A DNA stretch of 64,000 bases from an uncultured Bifidobacterium sp. (GCF_949292005.1 NZ_CASEXV010000090.1:10281-74280), one strand, 5' to 3'; positions 54,021 to 63,095 are shown, counted from the stretch's first letter. A program made the numbers and translations. Notes: generated by a model from the letters alone, not told the origin.

Positions 54021-54875
54021 TCAACGAACTTCGGAGAACATCGGCCCACGAGACAGGGTCGACTTCACTTCGGTCTGCTGGTCGGAGTTGAACGGCCCCT
54101 TCGGCTTGCCAGGAACCGCTGTGGAATCATTCTTGCCGGATTCGGGCTCGCCCTCGGCCTCGGATTCCTCGTCCTCATCCTTCCCGCGCTGCTGAGGAGT
54201 CAATGGGGCGTGCATGGGAATGAGGTCGCGTGGCGCCAACGGCTCATCCCCGCGGGCCACGATAATCGACGAGAAGAAGCGGTTGAGGACATCGGACTCA
54301 TCATTATCCTGTGTGGCGGCCGGTCCTGAGAAGATGCCACGAAGCATCCAACGTGGACCGTCCACACCCACAATGCGCGTATGCAGCACACGTCCGGACT
54401 TGTCCTTGACGGGAAGCCTGACCTCCATGCCAAAAACGCCTTCGGCCTCACTCGACTGCTGATTTCCCTGAAGAAGATCGTCACGCACATCATCCCACAG
54501 GCCCAGGGTCTTTGGCGCTGCGAAAGGCTCGATCTCAAGACTCGACCGGCCATAGCTCACAATGCATCCCACGACCTGCTGCGAGGCCCTGTTCGCCTTC
54601 ACACGCAGCTCCATGCCCGGAACCACTGGCAGCAGATACGCTCCAAGATCGACATAGTCCTCATCGTCGGGCACGTTCTCATCATCGACATCCCACGGGC
54701 CGAAGACATCACCACGGTCCAGATACTCGTCGACCTTCACCGTCGGATGGTCAGCGACATCCTCATCATCCTCGGAATCCAGGAAGTCGGAATCCTCCTC
54801 CTGCGATTCGGAGGTCTCAAGATCGGAACCCTCCGGCTCCTGATCCTTCTTCTTGCCAAACTTCCACAATCCCAT
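54021..54875 (-). CDS. DUF3710 family protein
   Basis: A 284-aa cytoplasmic protein. Residues 1-55 are very acidic and disordered (SEDDEDVADHPTVKV). The DUF3710 domain (about 60-225) shows GPWDVDDENVPDDEDYVDLG, LRVKANRASQQVVGCIVSYG, PRWMLRGIFSGPAA and FFSSIIVARGDEPLAPRDLIP. It contains no known catalytic motif. ATG 54875 follows GAGGAATC. It is the first gene of a run through DUF3159, the methyltransferase, the lipoprotein and the P-type ATPase, with short gaps or overlaps throughout. Confidence 0.9.
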   Translation of the reverse strand: MGLWKFGKKKDQEPEGSDLETSESQEEDSDFLDSEDDEDVADHPTVKVDEYLDRGDVFGPWDVDDENVPDDEDYVDLGAYLLPVVPGMELRVKANRASQQVVGCIVSYGRSSLEIEPFAAPKTLGLWDDVRDDLLQGNQQSSEAEGVFGMEVRLPVKDKSGRVLHTRIVGVDGPRWMLRGIFSGPAATQDNDESDVLNRFFSSIIVARGDEPLAPRDLIPMHAPLTPQQRGKDEDEESEAEGEPESGKNDSTAVPGKPKGPFNSDQQTEVKSTLSRGPMFSEVR

Positions 54876-54970
54876 GATTCCTCGTTTCCGCAGTACTCAA
54901 TCGTCACAAGCCTAGCACCCGACCATGCGCGCGCCGTCCAGAATTAGCGGCGCACGAGGGTGCGTCGACC

Positions 54971-55831
54971 TCAAACCTCGTATGCCACGCTCAGCGGCGC
55001 ATGGTCCGACCAACGTGAGTCATAAGACGGAGCCTTGTCGATGGTGAATCCGCGAGCCGTCTCGGCGAGCTCGGGGGTGGCGAACTGATAGTCGATCCGC
55101 CAGCCGACGTTGTTGTCGAAAGCCCTTCCCCTCTGGCTCCACCACGTGTATGGTCCTTGGATGTCCCCGGCAAGATCGCGCATGACGTCGACAAAGCCGT
55201 AGTCCCGTATCCAGGAGTCGACATAGCGGCGTTCCTCGGGCAGGAAACCGGCATGCTTCTCATTCGCCTTGGCGTTCTTGATGTCCAATGGAGTGTGGGC
55301 GATGTTGAAGTCGCCACACAGAACACACTGGTTTCCACCCGACGCCGCATCGTCGCGCAATTGCCCCAGACGCACAAGCATCGTATCGAGGAAACGATAC
55401 TTCTGGGCCATCTTCACCGGATCGTCCGTGTTGCCTGCATGCACGTAGACACACACGACGGTGATGGTGTAGCCCTGCGGCGTCCGGACGTCCATCTCAA
55501 TCCAGCGGCCCGAGTCCACATCCTCTGACAGCCCCGGAAGGCCGTAGCGCCGGCCGACGACCGGAAGGGACGAGAGGATTCCCACCCCCGCACGTCCTTT
55601 GACGCGGCAGACCTCGTTCATTGATTCCAGCCGGTCGGTGGATGCGATCCTGCCGGCCTCCACATACGACTCCGACAGGGAGCCCACGATTCTGTCCACG
55701 TCGCTCTGTGGAGCCCTGACCTCCTGCATGCACCACAGGTCGGGGGCGTGGGATGACGCCCAGCCGGCGATGCCTTTGCGCTCGGCGGCCCGGAGACCAT
55801 TCACATTCGACGTGGTGATCGTGATGGACAT
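54971..55831 (-). CDS. xth: Exodeoxyribonuclease III
   Basis: A 286-aa AP endonuclease/3'-5' exonuclease of the endonuclease-exonuclease-phosphatase fold, used in base excision repair. Conserved: TSNVNGLRAAERKG (the Asn), WCMQEVRAP (metal Glu), VYVHAGNTDD (Tyr), CGDFNIAHTPLDI (Asp, Asn) and WSDHAPLSVAY (Asp-His). ATG 55831 overlaps the oppDF stop by one base (TGATG), so it is co-transcribed with the peptide importer by chance or history. It does not act with the importer. Confidence 0.93.
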   Translation of the reverse strand: MSITITTSNVNGLRAAERKGIAGWASSHAPDLWCMQEVRAPQSDVDRIVGSLSESYVEAGRIASTDRLESMNEVCRVKGRAGVGILSSLPVVGRRYGLPGLSEDVDSGRWIEMDVRTPQGYTITVVCVYVHAGNTDDPVKMAQKYRFLDTMLVRLGQLRDDAASGGNQCVLCGDFNIAHTPLDIKNAKANEKHAGFLPEERRYVDSWIRDYGFVDVMRDLAGDIQGPYTWWSQRGRAFDNNVGWRIDYQFATPELAETARGFTIDKAPSYDSRWSDHAPLSVAYEV

Positions 55832-57843
55832 CAGTCGACCCCCAGACGAAGCCCGCCACCCGGGATAGCCTCAAGCAGATCCTGCGTGTAGTTCTTTTGG
55901 GGATGGTCGAAAACCTCATCCGTCGTTGCGTGCTCGACAAGACGGCCATGCTGCATGACGACGACCTCATCGGCGATCTGCCGGACGACGGCCAAATCAT
56001 GGGTGATGAAAAGGTAGCTCAGGCCTCTCTCCGCCTGCAGGTCGTTAAGCAGATGAAGAACCTGGTCCTGCACGAGCACGTCGAGCGCCGACACGGCCTC
56101 ATCGCATACGATCACGTCGGGATCGAGCGCCATCGCCCTGGCGATCGCTATGCGCTGGCGCTGTCCCCCCGACAGCTCATTGGGGTATCGACCCATCACA
56201 CTCTGAGGCAGCTTCACAAGGTCGAGAAGCTCTCGAACACGCGCGACTCGGCTTTTCCTGTTGCCGATGTGATGAATCCGCAGAGGCTCTTCGATGGAGC
56301 GGTAGATGGAATACATGGGGTCCAACGACCCATAGGGGTTCTGGAACACGGGCTGGACGTGGCGCCGGAAGTTCAGCAGCTCCTTCGAAGACATCTCGCT
56401 GATGTTCCGCCCCTCGTACGTGACGGTTCCCGCCGTCGGGTCAAGCAGACGCAGCACCATGTTCGCCACCGTGGACTTGCCCGATCCGGACTCCCCCACA
56501 ATTGCCAGAGTCGTCCCCCTCTTCAGAGAGAACGATACGTCGTCAACCGCCTTGAACATCTCCTTGCGACGGGGAAGGCGGAACTCCTTCGTCAGATTTC
56601 TGACAGTGATGATGTCCTCGCTGCGTTCGAGAACCGACTCATCCTTGGTGTGATGCTCAAGCAGGGCACTGGCATCCCGTCCCTGATGGCGCGCGGATAT
56701 GATGCGCTGCGATGCGAGCGACGGGGCCGCAGCGACCAACCGCCGGGTATAGGGATGCTGTGGATGCTGAAGAACCTCCAATGATGGCCCCGACTCCACG
56801 ACCTGACCGTGGTACATCACGACGATGTGCTGCGCGCGCTCGGCCGCGAGTCCCAGATCGTGGGTGATGAAAAGAACGGCCGTGCCCAGCGAATCCGTCA
56901 ATGAGTGGAGATGGTCAAGGATCCTTTTCTGCACGGTGACGTCCAGAGCGGATGTCGGCTCATCCGCGATGAGCAGATCGGGCCTGCAGGCCAGCCCCAT
57001 CGCGATCAGAGCCCTCTGGCGCATACCTCCGGAGAACTCGTGGGGAAACTGCCGGGCCCTTGTGGCCGCATCAGGCAGTCCGGCCTCGTCCAGCAACCCC
57101 GCGATGCGGTCATCCATCGACGATCCCGTCACATGCGCGCGGGCTATCTCCCAGGAACGATCGTCGTCGACGCCGGCCTTGATCATGTCGTCCGCGACGC
57201 GCCAACGCGTCTGCGATCCCGGAACCCACTGCTCCCTGAAACGGGACATGGCGGTTTCGACATCATCCGCGTCCGGCCTGACGCGCCTCAACTCCGCCTC
57301 GGCAGCCTTCAGCAGACCCGGAAGATCCTTGGAACCAACGAAGGTCTCATCGCCCTCGCCGCGGATGGTGACCTCGTCCCCGGCCAACGCTCGAGCCAGT
57401 TCGGAACGCTTCTCATGCGACACGTCCATGTTGTTGGCTTTGAGAGCCTCCCCGACCTGCGTTCCGATACGCCATACGGGGTTGAGATTGCTCATGGGGT
57501 CCTGCGGAACGAGGCCCATGCCGGCTCCTCGTATCGTCTTGTAGGCCTTGTCCCCCATGCCAACCAGCTCGTGGCCCTCGAATTGGATCGAGCCGCCGAC
57601 CACATGCCCAGTTCCCGGAAGAAGCCCGAGAACAGCCATCGCTGATGTCGACTTGCCCGATCCCGATTCGCCGACAATGGCAACCCACTGCCCTGGATAC
57701 ACGCTGAACGACGCCCCCTGCACAGCATGGACCGCGTGCCCTCCATCGCTGGTGAAATCGACCTTCAGGTCTTTGACATTGAGCAGGGGCCCATTGCGCA
57801 GCTGCATCTCCTCAAGCCGCTGTACGGCATCCATTCCTTCCAT
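55831..57843 (-). CDS. Oligopeptide/dipeptide ABC transporter, fused double ATP-binding protein
   Basis: A 670-aa fusion of OppD- and OppF-type ATPases. First domain: Walker A GESGSGKST (58-66), Q-loop LVPQDPMSNLNP (111-122), signature SGGMRQRALI (271-280), Walker B IADEPTSALD. Second: Walker A from about 450, QPVFQNPYGSLDP, signature ELSGGQRQRIAIARA, and CDEAVSALD. An unusual 100-residue insertion (about 148-247) lies between the first Q-loop and signature. ATG 57843 follows GGAGAGG at eight bases; ATG 57864, overlapping the oppC stop in ATGA, is an alternative. Confidence 0.93.
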   Translation of the reverse strand: MEGMDAVQRLEEMQLRNGPLLNVKDLKVDFTSDGGHAVHAVQGASFSVYPGQWVAIVGESGSGKSTSAMAVLGLLPGTGHVVGGSIQFEGHELVGMGDKAYKTIRGAGMGLVPQDPMSNLNPVWRIGTQVGEALKANNMDVSHEKRSELARALAGDEVTIRGEGDETFVGSKDLPGLLKAAEAELRRVRPDADDVETAMSRFREQWVPGSQTRWRVADDMIKAGVDDDRSWEIARAHVTGSSMDDRIAGLLDEAGLPDAATRARQFPHEFSGGMRQRALIAMGLACRPDLLIADEPTSALDVTVQKRILDHLHSLTDSLGTAVLFITHDLGLAAERAQHIVVMYHGQVVESGPSLEVLQHPQHPYTRRLVAAAPSLASQRIISARHQGRDASALLEHHTKDESVLERSEDIITVRNLTKEFRLPRRKEMFKAVDDVSFSLKRGTTLAIVGESGSGKSTVANMVLRLLDPTAGTVTYEGRNISEMSSKELLNFRRHVQPVFQNPYGSLDPMYSIYRSIEEPLRIHHIGNRKSRVARVRELLDLVKLPQSVMGRYPNELSGGQRQRIAIARAMALDPDVIVCDEAVSALDVLVQDQVLHLLNDLQAERGLSYLFITHDLAVVRQIADEVVVMQHGRLVEHATTDEVFDHPQKNYTQDLLEAIPGGGLRLGVD

Positions 57844-57860
57844 CGTGTGGTCCTCTCCGA

Positions 57861-58862
57861 TCATTCAGTTCTGCTCTTGGGATCCAGCGCGTCCTTCACG
57901 GCGTCGCCCATCATGATGAAGGCGAGAACCGTGATGGCAAGGGCTGCCGATGGATAGAAAAGCACGGATGGATTCGTTCGCAGCATGGACTGCGCGTTGG
58001 AGATGTCCCCTCCCCAGCTGACAGTCGTCGTCGGGAGCCCTATTCCCAGGAAGCTCAGTGTGGCCTCAAGAACGATGTAGGTGCCCAACGATGTGGTTCC
58101 CACCACGATGATGGGCGCAAGGGAGTTGGGGATGATGTGGCGCATGAGATTGCGAAGCGGCGTGGATCCCAGCGCCGTCGAAGCCGTGTTGAACTCGAGG
58201 TTCTTGGCCTCCATCACGGCCCCACGCGCTATGCGCGCGGTCGACACCCAGCCGAAAAGAACCATGACGAGGATGATCTTCCAGATGGAGCCGTTGGTGC
58301 GGAACATCTGAAGAACCACAATCGCACCAAGAAGAATCGGAAGCGCCAGGAAGATATCCGTCAGCCGGCTGAGGACGGCGTCAACCCATCCTCCGAAGAA
58401 CCCGGCGACGGCGCCGATCAGTGATCCGAGCAGAACGACGAGAAGTGTGGCAAGGATTCCGACGCTCAATGACGTGCGAGTTCCGTACACGACGCGCGTA
58501 TAGACATCACAGCCCTGGAGGTCGAATCCGAAAGGATGCCCGGCCGAGCCGGAATCCAACGAGTTGTTCAGATTGCAGTAATTCGGGTTCTGGCTGGTGA
58601 ACAATCCAGGGAACAGCGCCACCACAAGAATAAGGAGAATCAGGACTCCGGAGATGATGAACATCGGATTGCGCCGCAGAATCTTCCATGCGGAGGTCCA
58701 CATATTCGTGGCGGGCGCGGACTCGTCGATCGAATCGACATCTCGTAGCGGGGTCTTGTCCACAGGAGCGACGTAACGCTCCTGTCCCGGAAGTGCACGG
58801 GATGAGGCGAAGGGCATGGCGTCCGGCTCCAATCCATCGGTCATATCGTTCTTGTCAGTCAT
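57861..58862 (-). CDS. oppC: Oligopeptide ABC transporter permease OppC
   Basis: A 333-aa permease. A hydrophilic N-terminus of about 55 residues precedes MWTSAWKILRRNPMFIISG, followed by six hydrophobic segments. The Binding-protein-dependent transport motif (EAA loop) is EAKNLEFNTASTALGSTPLRNLMRHIIPN. GGAGGGACG lies upstream of ATG 58862. It pairs with OppB to form the membrane channel; the substrate class is peptides by family, not proven. Confidence 0.92.
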   Translation of the reverse strand: MTDKNDMTDGLEPDAMPFASSRALPGQERYVAPVDKTPLRDVDSIDESAPATNMWTSAWKILRRNPMFIISGVLILLILVVALFPGLFTSQNPNYCNLNNSLDSGSAGHPFGFDLQGCDVYTRVVYGTRTSLSVGILATLLVVLLGSLIGAVAGFFGGWVDAVLSRLTDIFLALPILLGAIVVLQMFRTNGSIWKIILVMVLFGWVSTARIARGAVMEAKNLEFNTASTALGSTPLRNLMRHIIPNSLAPIIVVGTTSLGTYIVLEATLSFLGIGLPTTTVSWGGDISNAQSMLRTNPSVLFYPSAALAITVLAFIMMGDAVKDALDPKSRTE

Positions 58863-58880
58863 GTGGATGCGTCCCTCCGG

Positions 58881-59807
58881 TCACGCGTAGCGGATGCGCG
58901 GGTCTAGGGCCGCGTAGAGCATGTCGACGATGAGATTGGATACGACGAAAACAAGCATCAGCAGGGTGACAATGGAGACGACCATATTGCTCTCTCCCTT
59001 GAGGATGCTCTGGTATGTGAGGAATCCAATGCCGTGGATGTTGAATATGGTCTCCGTGATCATGGCCCCACTCATAAGCGCGCCGAGATCCTGTCCGAGA
59101 TAGGTGACGACGGGTATGAGCGAATTGCGCAGAACATGGCGAAGCATGACCGACGCGTTGCTCATCCCCTTAGCACGGGCGGTTCGCACGTAGTCCAGTG
59201 CGATGTTGGATGAGATCTCCGAACGGGTCAGACGAATGATGTAGGCCATCGACACCGATCCCAGAACCATCGCCGGCATCAACAGGTCGAGGAATCCGGG
59301 GTCCGATCCCACGGTGACGGGAAGGATGCGCCACTTGACGCCGAAAAGGTATTGTCCGACAAAGCCTGTGACGAAAGTCGGAACGGAGATGAGGAGAAGA
59401 GAGACGACAAGAATCACGCTGTCGTACCATGTGCCCTTTTTGAATCCCGCGATGATGCCGAAGACCACGCCGAAGATCGCCTCGAACACGAACGCCATCA
59501 CCGCCAACTTGATCGTGACGGGGAACGCCTGACCGATCTGCGATGTGATCGACTGCCCGGAGAACGTCTGGCCAAAGTTGAGGGTCAACGCGTTGCGCAG
59601 GAAAAGGAGGTACTGAATAATGAATGGTTTGTCCAGATTATATTCAGAGCGGATCTGGGCCGCCACAGCCTCGTTGACCGGCTTGTCGCCGAACATCGCC
59701 TTCACCGGATCCCCCGGAAGCGCGAAAACCAGGGCGTACACCAGCAACGTCGTGCCGAGTACGACGGGGATCATCTGCAGAATCCTGCGCAGAAGATACT
59801 TTCCCAC
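58881..59807 (-). CDS. oppB: Oligopeptide ABC transporter permease OppB
   Basis: A 308-aa permease beginning (M)GKYLLRRILQMIPVVLGTTLLV with six membrane helices. FALPGDP near residue 30 and the EAA loop YVRTARAKGMSNASVMLRHVLRN are typical of OppB/DppB. GTG 59807 is the start, with AAAGGAG six bases upstream. It is 18 bases before oppC and 173 bases after oppA; a very strong hairpin lies in that gap. Confidence 0.92.
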   Translation of the reverse strand: MGKYLLRRILQMIPVVLGTTLLVYALVFALPGDPVKAMFGDKPVNEAVAAQIRSEYNLDKPFIIQYLLFLRNALTLNFGQTFSGQSITSQIGQAFPVTIKLAVMAFVFEAIFGVVFGIIAGFKKGTWYDSVILVVSLLLISVPTFVTGFVGQYLFGVKWRILPVTVGSDPGFLDLLMPAMVLGSVSMAYIIRLTRSEISSNIALDYVRTARAKGMSNASVMLRHVLRNSLIPVVTYLGQDLGALMSGAMITETIFNIHGIGFLTYQSILKGESNMVVSIVTLLMLVFVVSNLIVDMLYAALDPRIRYA

Positions 59808-59916
59808 CGATCACTCCTTTGTTCTGATCATCCTTGCCGCAAGCAGCGCCGTGAAGCGAACGCCGACACATCGACACACGTCTCGTCAGTCTACCCCCAG
59901 CTTGACACCGGCGGCG

Positions 59917-59971
59917 TGTGAAACCGGCTCCGGCCGGGAAGAGGACCTTCCCGGCCGGAGCCGGTTTCACA
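59917..59971 (-). terminator. Perfect 25-bp hairpin between oppA and oppB
   Basis: Arms 59917-59941 and 59947-59971 are exactly complementary, with a 5-base loop (AGGAC), ten bases after the oppA stop. No U run follows. It is probably a partial terminator or 3'-end stabiliser that lets oppA be expressed above the permease genes, as in other binding-protein operons. Confidence 0.75.
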
Positions 59972-59980
59972 TCGCTGGAG

Positions 59981-61615
59981 TCACTTGGTCATGTTCTCGT
60001 AGACAGGCAGATTCTGCCAATTCATCTCGAAGCCCTTGACGCCGGTGGCCGCCACACCGGAGGCGTTGCTGTAGTACAGCGGGATCGACGGCAGGTCGTT
60101 GAGGAGGATCTCCTGGGCCTGCTGGTAGATCTTGTTGGCCTCCGCGGTGGTAGTGGCCGCGTACGCCTTCGTCATAAGGGCGTCGAACTTGGAGTTCTTG
60201 TAATCGCCATCGTTCGAGCCGTTTCCATCCGCAGCCGCGGAATCGTAAAGCTGGAAGAGGTAGTTCTCAGCCGACGGATAGTCGGGCTGCCATCCTGTGC
60301 GGAAGGCGCCGGTCATCTTGCGGCTCGTGATGTCATCCCGGAATTCCTGGAAGGTGGGGATGGGGTTGGTCGCGGCCTTGATTCCGAGGGTGTTCTTCAG
60401 CTGGTTCACGACCGCATCATAGATCGACTTCGCACCGCCATCGGCGTTGTAGGAGAAGGTGAGGGTGCCGTCATACTTCGAGATGGCGTCGGCCTCAGCC
60501 CACAGCTTCTTGGCCTTGGCCGCGTTGTACTTCAGGTTGTCGACGCCCTTGATTGTGCTCGAATAGCCCGGGGTCAGCGGCGAGGTGAAGTCCACAGCTG
60601 GGGTTCCGATGCCGTTGAGCACCTTGGACGTTATCGCCTTGCGGTTAATCGCCATGGAGATGGCCTGACGACGCAGACGGCCCTCCTTGGTGTCGGTTTT
60701 GAAGTGGGCGAGGTTCGAGGGGATGGTGAAGGTCTGGATGACGGATCCGGACTTGTTGTACGCCTGGACCGACGAGTCCTTCTGGAAGGTTTTGGTTGCG
60801 GACGACGGGACCGTCTCCATCACGTCGAGGTTGCCGGCCTGAATGTCGGCGTAGGCCGCCTGGTCGTTGGTGTAGATCTTGAAGGTCACGCCGTCGTTCT
60901 TAGCGACGGTGTTGCCCTTGTAGCTTGGGTTCTTGACAAGCTTGATCTCACTGTTGTGCGTCCAGCTCTGGAACTTGTAGGGACCGTTGCCGACGGGCTT
61001 CTCACCGAAAGCCTTGGGATTCTTGTAGAAGGACTCGGGAAGCGGAGCGAAGGCGAGGTAGCCGACCTTGATCGGGAAGGTCGCGTCGGGCTGCGACAGC
61101 GTCACGATGAACTCGGTGTCGTTGACGACCTTGAGTCCGGACAGCTGCTCGGTGCCCTTGAGGCTTTTCGTGTTCTGCAGAGCCGCATAGCCCTTGATCG
61201 TCGAGAAGAAGGAGGCCGCCAGCTGAGCGTTCTTCGCGTTCGCCGTGTAGCTCCACGCCTTGGTGAAGGATGTGGCCGTCACCGCGGTTCCGTCCGTGAA
61301 CTTCCACCCGCTTTTGAGCTTGATCGTGTACTGCGACGCGTCGGAGTTCGGCGTGATGGACTTGGCAACCTCGTTGCTGGCGTTGCCCTCGGCGTCGAAT
61401 GACACCAGACGGGCGAACAGGAGGTCGCCGGGCTTGACGCCGCCGGTCTCGTTCGTGTTGCCTGGAATCAGGGTGTTCTGCGGTTCGGACGCGTATGCGG
61501 TGATGATGTCCTTGCCGCTGCTCGTCGTGGAGCTCGACGACGATCCGCAGCCGCTGAGCGCCACCGCCATGGCGCAGAACGCCGCGGCCGCCGCGAGCAT
61601 CTTTCGTGTGCTCAT
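59981..61615 (-). CDS. oppA: Peptide-binding lipoprotein OppA (SBP family 5)
   Basis: The 544-aa extracellular solute receptor of the peptide importer. Signal peptide MSTRKMLAAAAAFCAMAVA with lipobox LSGC (Cys23) anchors it to the membrane outer face. A Ser/Thr-rich linker follows. The SBP-5 fold includes IKLKSGWKFTDGTAVTATSF, GNGPYKFQSWT, RRQAISMAINRKAI and FRTGWQPDYPSAENYLFQLY. ATG 61615 follows AAGGAAG; the frame further upstream is the leader region. Bifidobacteria use such importers to gain nitrogen from peptides. Confidence 0.94.
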   Translation of the reverse strand: MSTRKMLAAAAAFCAMAVALSGCGSSSSSTTSSGKDIITAYASEPQNTLIPGNTNETGGVKPGDLLFARLVSFDAEGNASNEVAKSITPNSDASQYTIKLKSGWKFTDGTAVTATSFTKAWSYTANAKNAQLAASFFSTIKGYAALQNTKSLKGTEQLSGLKVVNDTEFIVTLSQPDATFPIKVGYLAFAPLPESFYKNPKAFGEKPVGNGPYKFQSWTHNSEIKLVKNPSYKGNTVAKNDGVTFKIYTNDQAAYADIQAGNLDVMETVPSSATKTFQKDSSVQAYNKSGSVIQTFTIPSNLAHFKTDTKEGRLRRQAISMAINRKAITSKVLNGIGTPAVDFTSPLTPGYSSTIKGVDNLKYNAAKAKKLWAEADAISKYDGTLTFSYNADGGAKSIYDAVVNQLKNTLGIKAATNPIPTFQEFRDDITSRKMTGAFRTGWQPDYPSAENYLFQLYDSAAADGNGSNDGDYKNSKFDALMTKAYAATTTAEANKIYQQAQEILLNDLPSIPLYYSNASGVAATGVKGFEMNWQNLPVYENMTK

Positions 61616-61644
61616 AATGGTACTTCCTTCTCTCTTCTTCTCCG

Positions 61645-61662
61645 TGGCGGAATCACCCGCCA
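61645..61662 (-). other. Small hairpin in the oppA leader
   Basis: TGGCGG and CCGCCA form a 6-bp stem with a 6-base loop, just upstream of the oppA ribosome-binding site. Confidence 0.4.
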
Positions 61663-61670
61663 TAACAGGA

Positions 61671-61699
61671 GGGGATCGACGCGCATGACGCCGATCCCC
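61671..61699 (-). other. Hairpin at the 5' end of the oppA leader
   Basis: GGGGATCG (61671-61678) and CGATCCCC (61692-61699) form an 8-bp stem. The RNA start implied by the TATGAT element at 61713-61718 is near 61706, so this stem would sit at the very 5' end and could shield the mRNA. Confidence 0.4.
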
Positions 61700-61996
61700 A
61701 TCGATCTCGTTTATCATACGCACTCTGAAGAAGACAGTCGTGTTGTCTGGCAAGATTCTGAATATATTCGTCAGAAACACTTCAATCATCGCTTCTTCTT
61801 TTGGTTTTGGTCTACTTAGGCGCAGTATTTCCTTGTTTTCGCCATGCGAATACCCTGACAAGCAACGGCGCGGCAGACTGGCGATTGTTACAGGAATGTA
61901 TCCAGACGGCAGCGAATGTTTCCATTCCGTTAATAACTCAACCCGATTTTGCCCACCCGGTCAAGCTCCGTTATGCGTCGTGGCCCGCCAACGCTC

Positions 61997-63019
61997 TCAA
62001 GCCCGAGGAAAAGCCTGGTCATAGCGTTTTCTCATGGTCTCCACGGTGACATGCGTGTAACGCTGCGTCGTGGCGAGCGAGGAGTGTCCCAGCATCTCCT
62101 GCACCTCGCGAAGATCCGCGCCACCGTCCAACATATGCGTCGCCGCGCTGTGCCTCAAAGCGTGCGGGCCGATATCGGGCACCCCGGCCTCGCGCGCCTG
62201 ACGATGGACGACGCTTCGAACCACACGCTGATCAATCCTGCCGCCACGGGCACCCAGAAACACCGCCCGGACGCCCTCCCCCAATCGACCGGATCCCGTC
62301 AGAACGCCGCTTCTCCCCTCGTCCAGCCATACCCCCAAAGCCTTGTCCGCGGGAGCCCCGAAAGGCACGACGCGCTGCTTCCCGCCCTTGCCATGAATCC
62401 GGACCAGCCTCTGTCCTCCGTCGACATCTTCGACGTCCATCCCCACCAGTTCGGATACGCGCATGCCGGTTCCATACAGCATCTCGACGATTGCCGCATC
62501 TCTCAGAGCCAGGAAACGCGCCATGCGGGACGGCCCGTTCCTCCGCCCGCTATCGGTGGAATCCGTAACGTCCGCGTCATCATCCACGCGGATGGACGAG
62601 TTGCCGTCGACAGCGCCATCCTGATCGCCGCTACGGGAGAGCGCGTCCGCCGACCTCATCATGTCCCTGGCCTGCGCCTGCGTGAGGATGACCGGAAGCG
62701 TGACATGCGCCTTGGGCGTCATCAGAGAGCGCGCGGGATCGGAGGGGATGAGCGAGCGATCGGTCAGCCAGGCGAAGAAACCCCGAACCGCCACGACACG
62801 ACGGGCCATGGTGGATCTGGCGTGGCGTGGCGAATCCGCCACAAGCCACCCACGCAGATCATCGATGCCAACATCCGACAGCCGTCGGACGCCCACGAAG
62901 TCAAGATGCCGAAGGCAGGCCGACACGTCATCGTCATACGCCCGCAAGGTCCGAGGTCTGAGTCCGCGGTTCCCCGCGCAATAATCCATATACGCCTGCA
63001 GCTCCCGCTCACCGATCAT
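61997..63019 (-). CDS. Tyrosine recombinase XerC/XerD
   Basis: A 340-aa site-specific recombinase of the chromosome-dimer-resolution group. The SAM-like N-terminal domain (1-100) precedes the catalytic domain with Arg187 (YGTGMRVSELVG), Lys near 211 (GKGGKQRVVPF), HALRHSAATHML (His286, Arg289), LGHSSLATTQRY (His312) and Tyr321. It is longer than usual owing to an acidic Asp/Ser-rich insertion at about residues 128-165. ATG 63019 follows GAGGTGGGATC. I cannot tell XerC from XerD by eye, and I saw no dif site here. It could also be an integrase, but no phage genes are near. Confidence 0.85.
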   Translation of the reverse strand: MIGERELQAYMDYCAGNRGLRPRTLRAYDDDVSACLRHLDFVGVRRLSDVGIDDLRGWLVADSPRHARSTMARRVVAVRGFFAWLTDRSLIPSDPARSLMTPKAHVTLPVILTQAQARDMMRSADALSRSGDQDGAVDGNSSIRVDDDADVTDSTDSGRRNGPSRMARFLALRDAAIVEMLYGTGMRVSELVGMDVEDVDGGQRLVRIHGKGGKQRVVPFGAPADKALGVWLDEGRSGVLTGSGRLGEGVRAVFLGARGGRIDQRVVRSVVHRQAREAGVPDIGPHALRHSAATHMLDGGADLREVQEMLGHSSLATTQRYTHVTVETMRKRYDQAFPRA

Positions 63020-63095
63020 GATCCCACCTCGCGCGTCAACCCACGATATCCGGCACAGCCGCCACACCCATTCAACGCCTCCACATTACATAGCG

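Larger units (their letters stand above)
61616..61996. promoter_or_regulatory. AT-rich oppA upstream region
   Basis: 381 bases without a gene. It is more AT-rich than its surroundings. It holds a minus-strand TATGAT -10 element at 61713-61718, two leader hairpins nearer oppA, and a dyad TTCTGA...TCAGAA at 61756-61776 about 40-60 bases upstream of the implied start, where an activator could bind. The frame running from 61861 into oppA is not a plausible N-terminus. I see nothing else recognisable in 61780-61996. Confidence 0.55.

Noticed and set aside
59918..61402. 494-codon plus-strand frame opposite oppA
   Set aside because: It starts inside the perfect hairpin and mirrors the oppA coding sequence.
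61997..63019. Phage or genomic-island integrase
   Set aside because: No tRNA, attachment site or phage gene lies nearby, and the sequence is XerC/D-like.
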